A DNA stretch of 64,000 nucleotides from Cladophialophora immunda (Eukaryota > Ascomycota > Eurotiomycetes > Chaetothyriales > Herpotrichiellaceae): positions 3,094,955 through 3,158,954 of the forward strand of contig NW_015622546.1 of the NCBI RefSeq assembly GCF_000835495.1, in the 5' to 3' direction. Positions within the stretch are counted from its first letter, which is position 1. Each line of letters begins with the position of its first letter. The translations under genes were made by a program, and so were the position numbers. The notes beneath the pieces are model-generated. The model had not been told where the DNA came from. It saw only the letters and a list, made by a program, of their open reading frames with translations, and searched no databases. Positions 20,631-30,393 of this stretch are shown here, one piece after another.

Positions 20631-22832
20631 CTATTTGATGCCGCCATAGGTGAAGTTGTCCCAAATGTCAATACCATTATCGTCAAACATGAACGGAATA
20701 TCCGGAGGCATTTGCAATGGATCTTGGAAGAGATCGTGATAGCCATTTGGGAAGGACAACTCCCACTCAGATTGAACATTGGCACTGTTCCGCGCAGAAT
20801 TTTGAGCCTGTCCAAAAGATGAAGCTGGCAGCTGAGTTGAAGATGAGCCGGACGAAGTGGGCGGAAAAGTACTAGCTCTGGCATTTTGAGGTCTTCGAAG
20901 CTCGATGGCATCTCGGGCTGCTTTGATGGGTCGCTGCATATGTTGGAGAACGTGCCGAGCCAGGAAAGATCCTTGCGCAAAGGTCTCCATCAGCTTCAGG
21001 GCCTTTTGAAACAGAGTGATGGCCGGGCGAGTCAACTCCTCCCCGTTGTTCTGCCTCACAATGATGCAGGTCATGGGGACAAGGGCTCCGACCAGGTGTT
21101 GCAGATACGCGTGGCGTGCGCATCGGTTTGTCCTCTGCGATGTGTAGAAGGTCTCTACTACTGAAACGACCTCCCTGGCTATGTCGATGCAGGATTTTGC
21201 GACGTCGATTCCATACGTGAGGCTGATCATTTCCTCTCGCCGCAACAGCATCCGGAGATATAGCAGGCGGAGATGTAGCACGAAGCCTTGCTGTTGGATA
21301 AAGGCGGGAGCTCCGTCAACGACCTGCTTAGTTCCAGGGCTAGGAGGCCAGCGTAGGGAGATTGGCATGTCTTGCGATAGCTTGACTATCTTGTTATCCA
21401 TTGTGGTAATGAACTCCTGACTGACTGGCCTCCTAGCTCGAACGCTAAACATTGTTTCCCAAATCTCAGAAGAGAGCTTGGTCAACTTGATGATCTCTAG
21501 GAGGCTAGTAACAGGAGAGGTTGAAGGCATTTCCAGGAGGGCAGGGCAGTTCGGGTATAACATACGATCATCGACGCACTTAGGTAGACCAACATTAAAA
21601 TCTGACTCCCGGAGAAACTCCGGAACACCACGTGTTTGAGCGACGTTATGGTTGAGGCAGAAAACTGACCAGAGAACCCGTTGCCGGTAGGTCCGATCGT
21701 AGAATTTGCAGTTATCGCCCCACGACGCTTCATTATGCAGGCCAAACTGGAAGCATAGTCGAACGGTTGTTCCCATCGTATCATAGGCCGAGTTAACGAG
21801 ACCTACATACATCAGGTACAATGTCTTGATAATCAGAGTCTGAATAGTCAGAATATTGGCTTTTTCTAGCCACGTAGCGTGATTGAGGAGCTTCTCCCCA
21901 CGACAAAACTCCTTCCAGCCGGGTAGATGCTCACAATGCGCAGACGTGTCGCACAGGACGTTCACTGCTGCCATGATGAAGCTGAGGAGGGCGGCAAGCT
22001 GCACAGTGCAGCTCTTCGTGAGGCAGTTCGAGTCATTAGCGACAAAGGCAGAAAATTGTGCCCGTAGATGACCCTCGTTCATGCACGGGTAGTATGGTTG
22101 TATGTTAGTAAAGAACATGTCTAGCGACTCGTGTATCTTGATGGGATCCTCAGATCGCGTCTGTTCCACGATCTGATCTATGTCGCGATAGGTGTCGATC
22201 ATCGTAGCATTCGGCTGGGTTGTTGAGCCTCCGACAAATCCATTGGCGACTGTAGTCTCGGTGCCTTGACTGCGAGACACCACCTTGTTGAGGAGGTCAA
22301 TCTGTTGGAACAAGGCGTTACCAGATGTGAAATTGGTGTTGCGCTCAAAGACGCTTTCTTGGTGAGACGACTGCTCGCTCTCTATGGTACTGAAGGGAGT
22401 TTGACCATGGTTGTTGCCGGAGGTGGTTCCGGCTGGCGACTGTTGTAGCAGTGTTTGTTGGTTATCATGGGGCTGAGTTGTCACTCTTCCTGGCGAGGTC
22501 TGAGGATTCCCGGAAGTGTCTTCGGTCTCTTGTGTGCGTAGGGCCACGTTCTCATGGGTTTCAGTCCCTGTGACCTCGTTGCTTGCGCTTGGCCGGGAAC
22601 TGCTTCCGTTACTAGGCGCGGTGTCCCATGCTGTAGACAGGCTTCTCGGCGGCGGTTCGTTTGCTGCCCTCGAATGTCTCAATCCTCGTGGTTGCGAGAA
22701 TACACAATCGGTGCCCCAGTGTCGACAATTTCGACAGACATTTTCGCCACTGCATTTCCTCTTTCTGCGCTGACACTCGTTGCAAGCGCGGGATGTGTAT
22801 TTATCGCGGACTCTGGTTGCACTGGGAAGCAT
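20631..22832 (-). CDS. Zn2Cys6 transcription factor
   Basis: An intact 733-residue single-exon regulator. Seen: the zinc binuclear cluster with cysteines at about 17, 20, 27, 33, 36 and 43 (RACNECQRRKRKCSGENVC), a long Gln/Ser/Thr-rich linker to about residue 230, and a fungal transcription factor domain with RVLWSVFCLNHNVA. It should bind CGG-type half-sites as a dimer in the nucleus. It sits in the middle of the catabolic genes and is the best candidate for the pathway-specific activator. The 3' end is 126 bases from the convergent regulator. Confidence 0.92.
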   Translation of the reverse strand: MLPSATRVRDKYTSRACNECQRRKRKCSGENVCRNCRHWGTDCVFSQPRGLRHSRAANEPPPRSLSTAWDTAPSNGSSSRPSASNEVTGTETHENVALRTQETEDTSGNPQTSPGRVTTQPHDNQQTLLQQSPAGTTSGNNHGQTPFSTIESEQSSHQESVFERNTNFTSGNALFQQIDLLNKVVSRSQGTETTVANGFVGGSTTQPNATMIDTYRDIDQIVEQTRSEDPIKIHESLDMFFTNIQPYYPCMNEGHLRAQFSAFVANDSNCLTKSCTVQLAALLSFIMAAVNVLCDTSAHCEHLPGWKEFCRGEKLLNHATWLEKANILTIQTLIIKTLYLMYVGLVNSAYDTMGTTVRLCFQFGLHNEASWGDNCKFYDRTYRQRVLWSVFCLNHNVAQTRGVPEFLRESDFNVGLPKCVDDRMLYPNCPALLEMPSTSPVTSLLEIIKLTKLSSEIWETMFSVRARRPVSQEFITTMDNKIVKLSQDMPISLRWPPSPGTKQVVDGAPAFIQQQGFVLHLRLLYLRMLLRREEMISLTYGIDVAKSCIDIAREVVSVVETFYTSQRTNRCARHAYLQHLVGALVPMTCIIVRQNNGEELTRPAITLFQKALKLMETFAQGSFLARHVLQHMQRPIKAARDAIELRRPQNARASTFPPTSSGSSSTQLPASSFGQAQNSARNSANVQSEWELSFPNGYHDLFQDPLQMPPDIPFMFDDNGIDIWDNFTYGGIK

Positions 22833-23493
22833 GGTGGCGGATCCTTTCGCAGGCGGTGGAGAGATTACAGCATTGGAAAACGTGGTGCGACTTAGGAGAG
22901 AGCTTTTCCCTCTTTACGCATGATTTCCGCCGGGCAAGATTTGGTGGGTTTGCGCCCGTGCGCTCGTACCCCGCATGGAGCTGTCAGGCTGTTGTGGAGG
23001 CTTCGGGCCATTAGTCAACGCTAAACGCATTTCGAGTTGAGCTAGTCCCCTTAGTGCGCATTCCTATTGGTCATATTAGTTCGAGTAGCATTCCTTCTCG
23101 AGCCATCTCTCTGGGTCGTCCTTCCCGACCTCCCGGACCTTCTCGGGGCTCGATAGCTGAGCTGCAGCCTTCCTGCAGGGTGTGACTCGGCTCCCAGGAT
23201 AATAAGGGACCGATTAACGAATGAGCATAGCTTCAGCGCGGAAGATGAAACACGCCCTATCCTAGCAGACGTGACATGGGGAGTGAGACCCTGTTTAGTC
23301 CGTACCTACTCGTACCAGCGATGAAAGATCACAGCTTGGTTCAGGCTCGGCGCCAGCCCAGGGTGAGACAGTCCGTGCAGCTCACTGCTGCTCCCCCACT
23401 AGCACGATGCCAAGCATACCCTTTGTACTTTCTTCAGCCTTGATCGAAACGAAAGATGGATTGCTTGGCTGGTATGTCAACATGCTTCATCGT
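22833..23493. promoter_or_regulatory. Promoter region of the Zn2Cys6 regulator
   Basis: 660 bases between the regulator start and the 3' end of the CoA ligase gene, both on the minus strand. GGCTCGG/CCCGGAC-type CGG triplets occur, compatible with autoregulation but not diagnostic. Confidence 0.3.
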
Positions 23494-25208
23494 CTATAGC
23501 TTTGGTCTAGAGTTTCCTTGCATCTCCAGGGCATCTCGCTTTGCCCAGTCCCGCATGACCTTTCTCTGGATCTTGCCACTCGCCAGTTTGGGCACCTCGT
23601 CGATGAATCTGATGCCGCCAACAAGCTGTTTGTGCTTGGCTACCCTTCCCTTCATCCACTCTTGAATATCGTCGGCCTTGACCTTGCCCTTGTAGTCATC
23701 TTTGAGAGTGATGTAGGCTCTCGGCCACTCCTCGTTGTTTAGAGTGATTCCAACCACGGCTACGTCAGCAACAGTCTCGTTCTCCAGGAGAACGGCCTCC
23801 AGCTCGGCGGGAGCGACCTGCAGAGCGTTGACCTTGATCAGCTCCTTCTTCCTGTCAACGATCCAGAACCAGTTGTCCTTTACCACCGCGATATCTCCAG
23901 TCTTCAGCCATCCTTCACTGTCAAGGATTTCTTTAGTTGCCTCTGCATTCTTCCAGTATCCTAAGCAGACCTGAGGGCCGCGCACAAATATCTCTCCAGG
24001 CTGGCCAGGCTCAACTTCCTTGCCGTCATCGTCAAGCAGTCTACACTCAGTGTTCGGATCGAGAAGTCCAACGCTTCCAGAATCGTCGACCCGCCCGCCG
24101 GGGACGTGAATGGCGCCACAGGTCAGCTCAGTCATCCCCCAGCCCTGAATGATGTTAACACTAAAACGCTTTGAAACGGCATTCTGCAGCTCTTTTGAAA
24201 GCGGTGCCGCGCCACACAGAATATTTTTCAGACTGCTCAAGTCATATTTGGAGGTCTCGGGTCGCTTGTCAAGCATGACTAGAATAGGTGGCGCTGATTG
24301 AAGATGGGTGATTCGGAACTGCTCCAAGGCCTTGAGGAAGTCCTCGTACACGAATTTGGCCATGATGTAGACCGGAACACCCAACTTGGGCGCCATGACG
24401 CACATGTATAGTTGTCCTATTTTGGTCAGATTTCTGGCTCATCGAGGATAGAACTGACTGACTGACCGTAAGAATGATACAAAGGCAGAAACCCTAGCCA
24501 TCGCTCCTGGCGTCTGGCAGGGGGAGTATAGGAAGTTTCCAGGTCTCGCATAACTATGGTTTGTTCGCAATTGGCAACGATATTGTAATGGGAAACGCAA
24601 ACGCCCTTTGGCAATCCAGTCGTTCCAGAAGAATAGTTTATCGTTGCGAGGGTGGTCCTGAATGCTGGACCCATGGGCTCCCAAGCATATTCAGGAGTCG
24701 AGACTGCAATCTCTCGCCAATCCTGAATGCCGTGGAGTGAAGTGCAAGGCCGATCCGAGAACTGGAAAACCTGCTCTCTGCTCAAGCCAGCCCTTTGCGC
24801 TGCGTCAACCGTCTTCTCTATCAGCGAAGGATGAGCAAAGACGGCTCTGGCTCCGGTGTTTCGGATTTGATACTCGACCTCTGAGACAGTGTAGATAGGG
24901 TTTACGCCGCTGAACACTCGTCCAGCACCCACGATGCCCAGATATGCGACCGGGACGAAGATGTGATTGGGGGAGAGTACCATGACTGCTTCTCCCTTTT
25001 GGATCTGTAGTTTGTCTAGTAGGGCACCCAATCGTTTGATCCATACCAATGCCTGTCGCGGCGACAAAGAGTTGCTTGGGTCCTTTGCATCGATCCATAT
25101 TGGCTCATCTGAGGGCTCAGTCCCTTCTGGGAACAAGTACGACAGGATGTTGGCCTCTGGAATGTACAGAGTTGGATAAGGCGACCTGTAGACCATCTTG
25201 ACTAGCAT
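23494..25208 (-). CDS. 4-coumarate-CoA ligase-like acyl-CoA synthetase
   Basis: Two exons, 24467-25208 and 23494-24416, with a 50-nt intron (GTCAGT...ATAG) joining YHSYG to QLYMC; 554 residues. Seen: the AMP-binding P-loop YSSGTTGLPKG at about 192-202, GWGMTE (A5 motif), GWLKTGDIAVV (A7/A8) and a C-terminal lysine in ASGKIQRKVMR (A10). These enzymes adenylate a carboxylic acid and transfer it to CoA. The tail is RPKL, a PTS1-like tripeptide, and several fungal and plant 4CL-like ligases are peroxisomal. It could activate the acid made after BVMO ring opening. It shares a 282-bp divergent promoter with the SDR at 25491. Confidence 0.92.
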
Positions 25209-25490
25209 TCAATAATCATCGTTCGACACAGCGATGCGGCATCAAATCTGTCGTCGCACTTCACTTATAACTGAACCCCAAATTCCGCAGCTCGGGGCTC
25301 TACGGGCTTCAACTGGAGATACATTTACGGGCCGAGATCCGAGGCCTCACCCCGGAGCAGCGCCTAAATCGCCTGGCCCGAACGTATTAATTTTGTTGGA
25401 GGATCAACAACCTGGAACAAGTATTTCGACACCTGCCATGAATCTCCAGAATCTAGCCTTGAGTCATCTACACAACACACGTCAGTCACC
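25209..25490. promoter_or_regulatory. Bidirectional promoter between CoA ligase and SDR
   Basis: Only 282 bases separate two outward-facing genes. Several CGG/CCG triplets are present, including CGG-N7-CGG at about 25292-25304 and CGG-N8-CCG at about 25329-25342, arrangements that Zn2Cys6 dimers can bind. Co-expression of the two genes is inferred. Confidence 0.5.
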
Positions 25491-26483
25491 ATGTCGGAGT
25501 TACCCAACTTCGATAACTTCTTCAACCTGGATGGAAAGGTTGCGTTGGTCACAGGCGGTAAGCGTGGCCTATCGAGGGACAAGGCATTGACACTGACGCG
25601 GGATAGGATCTCGTGGTTTGGGGCTTCACGCAGCAACGGCCTTTTTAAGAGCAGGAGCCAAAACAGTGTTTATCACGGCTCGGAAAACGGAGGGTCCCCA
25701 GGGCATCAACCAAGCAGTCGAGAAATTGAACGCTCTCCCATATATCGAAGGCAAAGCTATTGGAATCGCCGCAAATGTCGCACAAGAGAAAGAAGTCCAG
25801 AAGCTCTGCGAAGAGGTCAAGAAGATCGAGCCAAAGCTTCATATTCTCGTCGCAAATGCTGGAGCAACCTGGGGCGGCCCGTTCGATACAACTCCAGATT
25901 GGGCCAACCAAAAGGTTCTTGATTTGAACGTCCGCGGCGTGTTCAATATTGTCAGATCGTGGGTGTGAGTATCTGCCTGGGCGAAATATGGCTGACTTGT
26001 GAAACAGATTTGCCCCATTACTTGAAGCCGCTGGTACTCCCGAAGACCCAGCCAGGGTGGTCGTCGTCAGTTCCACCGCCGGAACCAACGTTCATCATGT
26101 TGGAGAGCACGGTACTATCATGTACTCCGCATCAAAGGCAGCGGCGCACCATCTGACGCGAAATCTTGCTGTCGAGCTTGGGCCAAGAAACATTACAACA
26201 AACACCGTTGCGCCTGGATTTTTCCCTTCCAAGCTAGCTAATGGCTTGATCGAGATCCTCGGTGGTGAGGAAGACTTGAAGAAGAGCAATCCTAGGCAGA
26301 GACTCGGTATGCCAGAGGATATTGCTGGAGTGATGCTTTTCCTTACTTCGCCAGTTGCTGGTTACATGTGAGTGATGACACGCTTGGAAACTGATGTCCG
26401 CACTAATATATTTCAGAAACGGGGTGGACATAGAGGTTGATGGAGGGGGGAGACTGTCTTCAGGAAGACTCACAAAATTATAG
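25491..26483 (+). CDS. Short-chain dehydrogenase with PTS1-like C-terminus
   Basis: Four exons (25491-25557, 25607-25964, 26008-26367, 26417-26483) with introns of 49, 43 and 49 nt, all GT...AG, give 283 residues. Seen: VALVTGGSRGLG across the first intron, LVANAGATWGG, VVVVSSTAG with the catalytic serine, and YSASK with Tyr/Lys, then NTVAPGFFPSK and a final DIEVDGGG. It ends GRLTKL, a PTS1-like tail. It resembles peroxisomal or gluconate/rhamnolipid (RhlG)-like SDRs. Given the CoA ligase across the shared promoter, a 3-hydroxyacyl-CoA or 3-ketoacyl-CoA step is a reasonable guess. Confidence 0.88.
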
Positions 26484-27632
26484 AGCCACCACCTACAGTG
26501 TACAATTGACCAGCAACCTTTTCGCCTCGTACAGATCTATCTGTCAGAGTAGTGAAGGGCACTGAAAGAAGCCATAGAGTGGTTAAGCTCAGCCTCGTGT
26601 CACCCCTTCAGTGGCTCTTCCAGGCTTCCTCGGCTTGACGGAAATCAGCGGTTAATGTTTTCCTCGGGCGACTCCACTGTGCCATCTATCATTTACTGAG
26701 CTTGGCGAGTCCTCCTGTAGCAGGTATACTTCTTCTCCCCAATGGTAGCGACCAGCCCTGGGCCTTTTCGATGGCCAGGCCAAGGCTGTACACCGAAAAT
26801 CTGCTTGCCACGCGCGATACTAGGGCTCTGATAATGTTCTTGATCCGATACTTCAGCAGCTTCGTAACCGCCCGGATGAGTCTCACAAGCGAAGCCATCG
26901 AGAGACGTAAGTGGGGGATACCGAATTCAATCTCTATGAATATGCCAGTGAATTGAACAGTGAAACCAGTTCACCACCGAGTTCTGCGGAGAGCCCTGTT
27001 TACATGGCCCACTGGACAACGTCTTCAAAGGATGGAAAGAGCTAGTTGACAAGATGACTTCAATATACGAGTTTCCAGCACCTGATCATTCGGTTGACAC
27101 GGAAGATGTCTCTCACCATCATTTACGATCCCTTTTATCTCAACTCGTGCCGGGAAAAGAAGTCGCGCTTTAGCTACCGAGGATAGGATATTAAATACTT
27201 AAAGAATCGCCTTTAAGCTGGGGAGTTTGTCTTTCGTGATTTGTAGAGGTGGAACAGTGGAATCGAGAGATTGTGGAGAAGCAAAAGTCCCCGGAATCTC
27301 CCGCAAATCCGTCGTTCTCTGTCTTCCTATCTCCGCATTTTCCCTGGATGTTGCAGAACTACGCATTTGATTATACAGCATACTCTCTCTCACTGTCAAA
27401 GCTAGTGTGGACCTTGGTTGAGATCCTCGGGTCTACATAGGTAAGCCAATGACAGAATCCTACAGGGGCCCTCTCAATACCGCCTCTCCCTGCACATAGC
27501 ATAAAGGGTTTTCAGGCCTTTTCGAGGAATGTGCCCGTGTGTTCTTGCATTCGACCTTGACTCGGGCCACGATACATTTTCCTTCGCTTAGATAAGACTA
27601 GAATTCGGGATCCTTTTCAGATATTTTGGAAG
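26484..27632. other. Intergenic with LINE 3' fragment
   Basis: About 1.15 kb between the SDR and the GST. Apart from a retrotransposon 3' fragment (27111-27219), no gene is recognised. Frames at 26689-26956 on both strands are unassigned. Confidence 0.4.
27111..27219 (+). repeat. 3'-terminal fragment of a Tad1-like LINE
   Basis: Aligns with 41352-41459, the 3' end of the decayed LINE described below, sharing TCTCACCATCATTT, CATGCCGGGAAA-like and GAGGATAGGAT blocks. Differences include many transitions. Only the tail is present, as expected for a 5'-truncated LINE insertion. Confidence 0.7.
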
Positions 27633-28639
27633 ATGTCGACTACGCTCAAACCAATCAAACTTTACACCTCTAGCCGTGGGCCAAAGTAGGCTGCCGCTCC
27701 CTTGCTTTCCAAACAATGCAATTACTGAACGCCTTGCGACAGCCCGTGGAAGGTCGCATTCATCTTCGAAGAGCTCGGGCTCCCCGTGGAGTATGAGCCT
27801 GTCGAATATAGCAAGGTGAAGGAGGAACCCTACATCAGCGTTAACCCGAATGGCCGTGTTCCTGCCATCCATGATCCAAACACAGGTGTAAGTCCGTTGA
27901 CCTTGACCTCTTAGTGTGTCGCAAGCATCCGCAGCGTCCCAGATTCGGTCGTTTTGTTGATGCTGAAGGTCCTGGAATAACTCCGAAACTAACAATTTCA
28001 TGGCCCGCGGTAGTTCACAATCTGGGAGTCCGGCGCATGTACCCAGTATCTGATCGAAGAATACGACAAAGATCACAAAATTTCATACGGAACAAAGCCT
28101 GAGAAATATCTGACTGACCAATGGCTTTTCTTTCAAGTTTCAGGACAAGGTGGGCGCAATTTGCTTCTTAGCAGCATCCTTTACAGTTACTCTTGCCCTG
28201 ACTGCCCTGAGTTTCGTGTTTGATTATTTTCACTTCAAGACGCTTATACAAAATTGACAAAACCCTTACAGGCCCATACTTTGGTCAAATGGCCTGGTTC
28301 AAATTTTACCACTTTGAAGAGCTGCCAAGTGCGATCGAGAGATATCAAAAGGAGATCCAGCGAGTCGTTTCGGTCATCGACCTGCACTTGACAAGGACTG
28401 GAATGCCGTATCTTGTTGGCGACAAGTGTACTTACGCGGATTTGAGCTTCGTAACCTGGGCTGAGGTTGCGGAGTTGCTGGAGGTGGACCTTTATGAAGG
28501 TGGGAAGAACCAAAAGTACAAAGCTTGGATGGAGAACCTCAAAGAGCGAGAAGCTGTCAAGAAGATCCTGGAACTGTACAGAACACCGCAGGGTGCTGTT
28601 AGAACACCGGCCAAGTGGGTGGGAAATTCTGAGGAATGA
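27633..28639 (+). CDS. Glutathione S-transferase, Ure2p-like
   Basis: Four exons (27633-27685, 27743-27887, 28014-28149, 28272-28639) with introns of 57, 126 and 122 nt give 233 residues. Seen: an N-terminal thioredoxin-fold with KLYTSSRGPNPWKVAFIFEE, the cis-proline stretch NPNGRVPAI, and the glutathione-contacting ES pair in IWESGA. The C-terminal helical part has GPYFGQMAWFKFYH and LTRTGMPYLVGDKCTYADL. Ure2p/GTT-type fungal GSTs conjugate or reduce electrophiles and act in xenobiotic defence. In the cluster it could detoxify a reactive enone or epoxide. The first intron has a GTAGGC donor, slightly unusual but required for frame. Confidence 0.9.
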
Positions 28640-30393
28640 GTATATACCCCGTGGAAGGCTACACCTTCGGTGCCTTAGTGAGACCCTCGAAGATTCGCAG
28701 CAATGTTCAAACTATGTCTGGTTTCTCTGAAGCTCCTTTTGTCCATAAATTAACTAACGAGGAGCCTGGATAACTTGTCAATGCTACGGGAGGGCAAAGA
28801 AAGCTGGCACAGTCTCTGAGCACAGGACTAGCACTGGGAGCATCGTGCTCTCAGAGCTTAAGAGGCCTATCCAAGGACGCTCCTGCCAACGAAGAGCAAA
28901 GGCGTAGTTTTAGAAGGCACGCCAAAGACTTTTTCTTGCCTTTACAGTGAGAAAAGTGTCCATTTGACTTAATAGAATGCCTGTAGTAGCTAGTGCATTA
29001 CTTTCTCACAGTAAATTGTGTTCTGTTCTGATCATGCTTGTGGATTGAGCAAAGGTCACAGCTCGAGTGTGGGACTACGAGACATTATTGTGATTACTTT
29101 TTCACAACTAAAACTTCACGTAGCACGTACTCAAATAGGTATCAACGAACATGGCATGGCCACTGAGAAGGAAAATGTGGCTGTCTTCCCTACCAGACAT
29201 TGAGTCACTCAATCTCGTACTTTGACAAAACGGTACCTTTGCCTGGCGGCAGGGAGCGATCTGTCTTTCTTAGCAGCCGCCGTAACGTTTTTCAAAGATT
29301 TTTTTCGCTGCGTTTCCCAACTGCCAAACCTGTTCATGAAGGACCGTACGTCTTCGATCAACCTTTGTCGGATATATTGGACTTCGATCTGGGGTAGCCA
29401 CACCCGATGATCAGGCGGACGTGGAAATTACCTTGGCCAACAACCACACCGGTTTTGGAGCCCGATGGCCTTGGTCTCATATTTTCTGAGACAGGGGTTA
29501 CAGTATGCTCTCATTTGAAAGCAACATGATAGTCGCGATTCGACCGAGTAAGGCCCAGAAGTTGGGATCTTCGGGTCTCGAATGGAAGATCTCGCGTTTC
29601 CGTTCCCAGGAAGAGGGAAGAATTGGCTAGGGCAGGCCGAGTTCTCGCTAAATTCCAGGCTTCCAACCTCCTCTCGACCTTCTTACTTTTTTCGGCAGAC
29701 ACGGAAAGATGGGAAGAGAGTCTCGATTATCGACGTAGTGTGGAATCTGTCCTAAGCCTTTCCAGCCCCTCGCAAGGTGAAGGGGTATGAGAATCAGGAC
29801 CACGATGAAGTTGCTCTCCACCAAAGTGTTTCGAAGATGCTAAGAGTCATTCCTGATCCTTCTCATCTGTGACGTTAAGCCGTAGAGACGTGAAAATAGC
29901 TGCATCCGAGCCATAATTATTCACTTTGATGGTGCTCAGCTGCACAGAGGCAAGAAGGAGCAAGCCTCGACGGCACCTCCACAGAAACTTGAAATACATC
30001 AAACAACGCCAAGACCCGCGTATCTTCCCGTGCAGTGGGCACGCGATCCGGCCTGCCGTGTGCTCTGATTGGGCTGTTTGAAATGCCACGTGGATTGCTT
30101 AACTCTATTTGCGTCTCTACGTTCTGATTGGTCCATTCCGGGTGGGGGGGCCAGCTTTGGAGGCGACGCCTGATCAGTTTGACTCGCAGTCGCCCACAAG
30201 TGTGAGGCCTACATCGTCGTCGCAGTCACGGAGTTGCAAAATGGTGGGTGACGTTCGCTGTTCTCAGGGCATCGGCGTTGCTTGCTCGGAGATGTAGAGT
30301 CGTTTTCATGTTTTCTCTACGGGTACTCACAACGTTTTCCACGTCGCCATCCCTGGGATGAACAAACCATGCGCCGGGAGGTATACCTCTATG
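28640..30393. other. Gene-poor interval
   Basis: About 1.75 kb between the GST and acyl-CoA dehydrogenase 3' ends. Short frames (for example 29018-29410 and 29847-30297) give no recognised family. I see no clear repeat. Confidence 0.4.

Noticed and set aside
27588..28076. 162-residue minus-strand frame
   Set aside because: Antisense of the GST exons, whose splice joins restore all family motifs.
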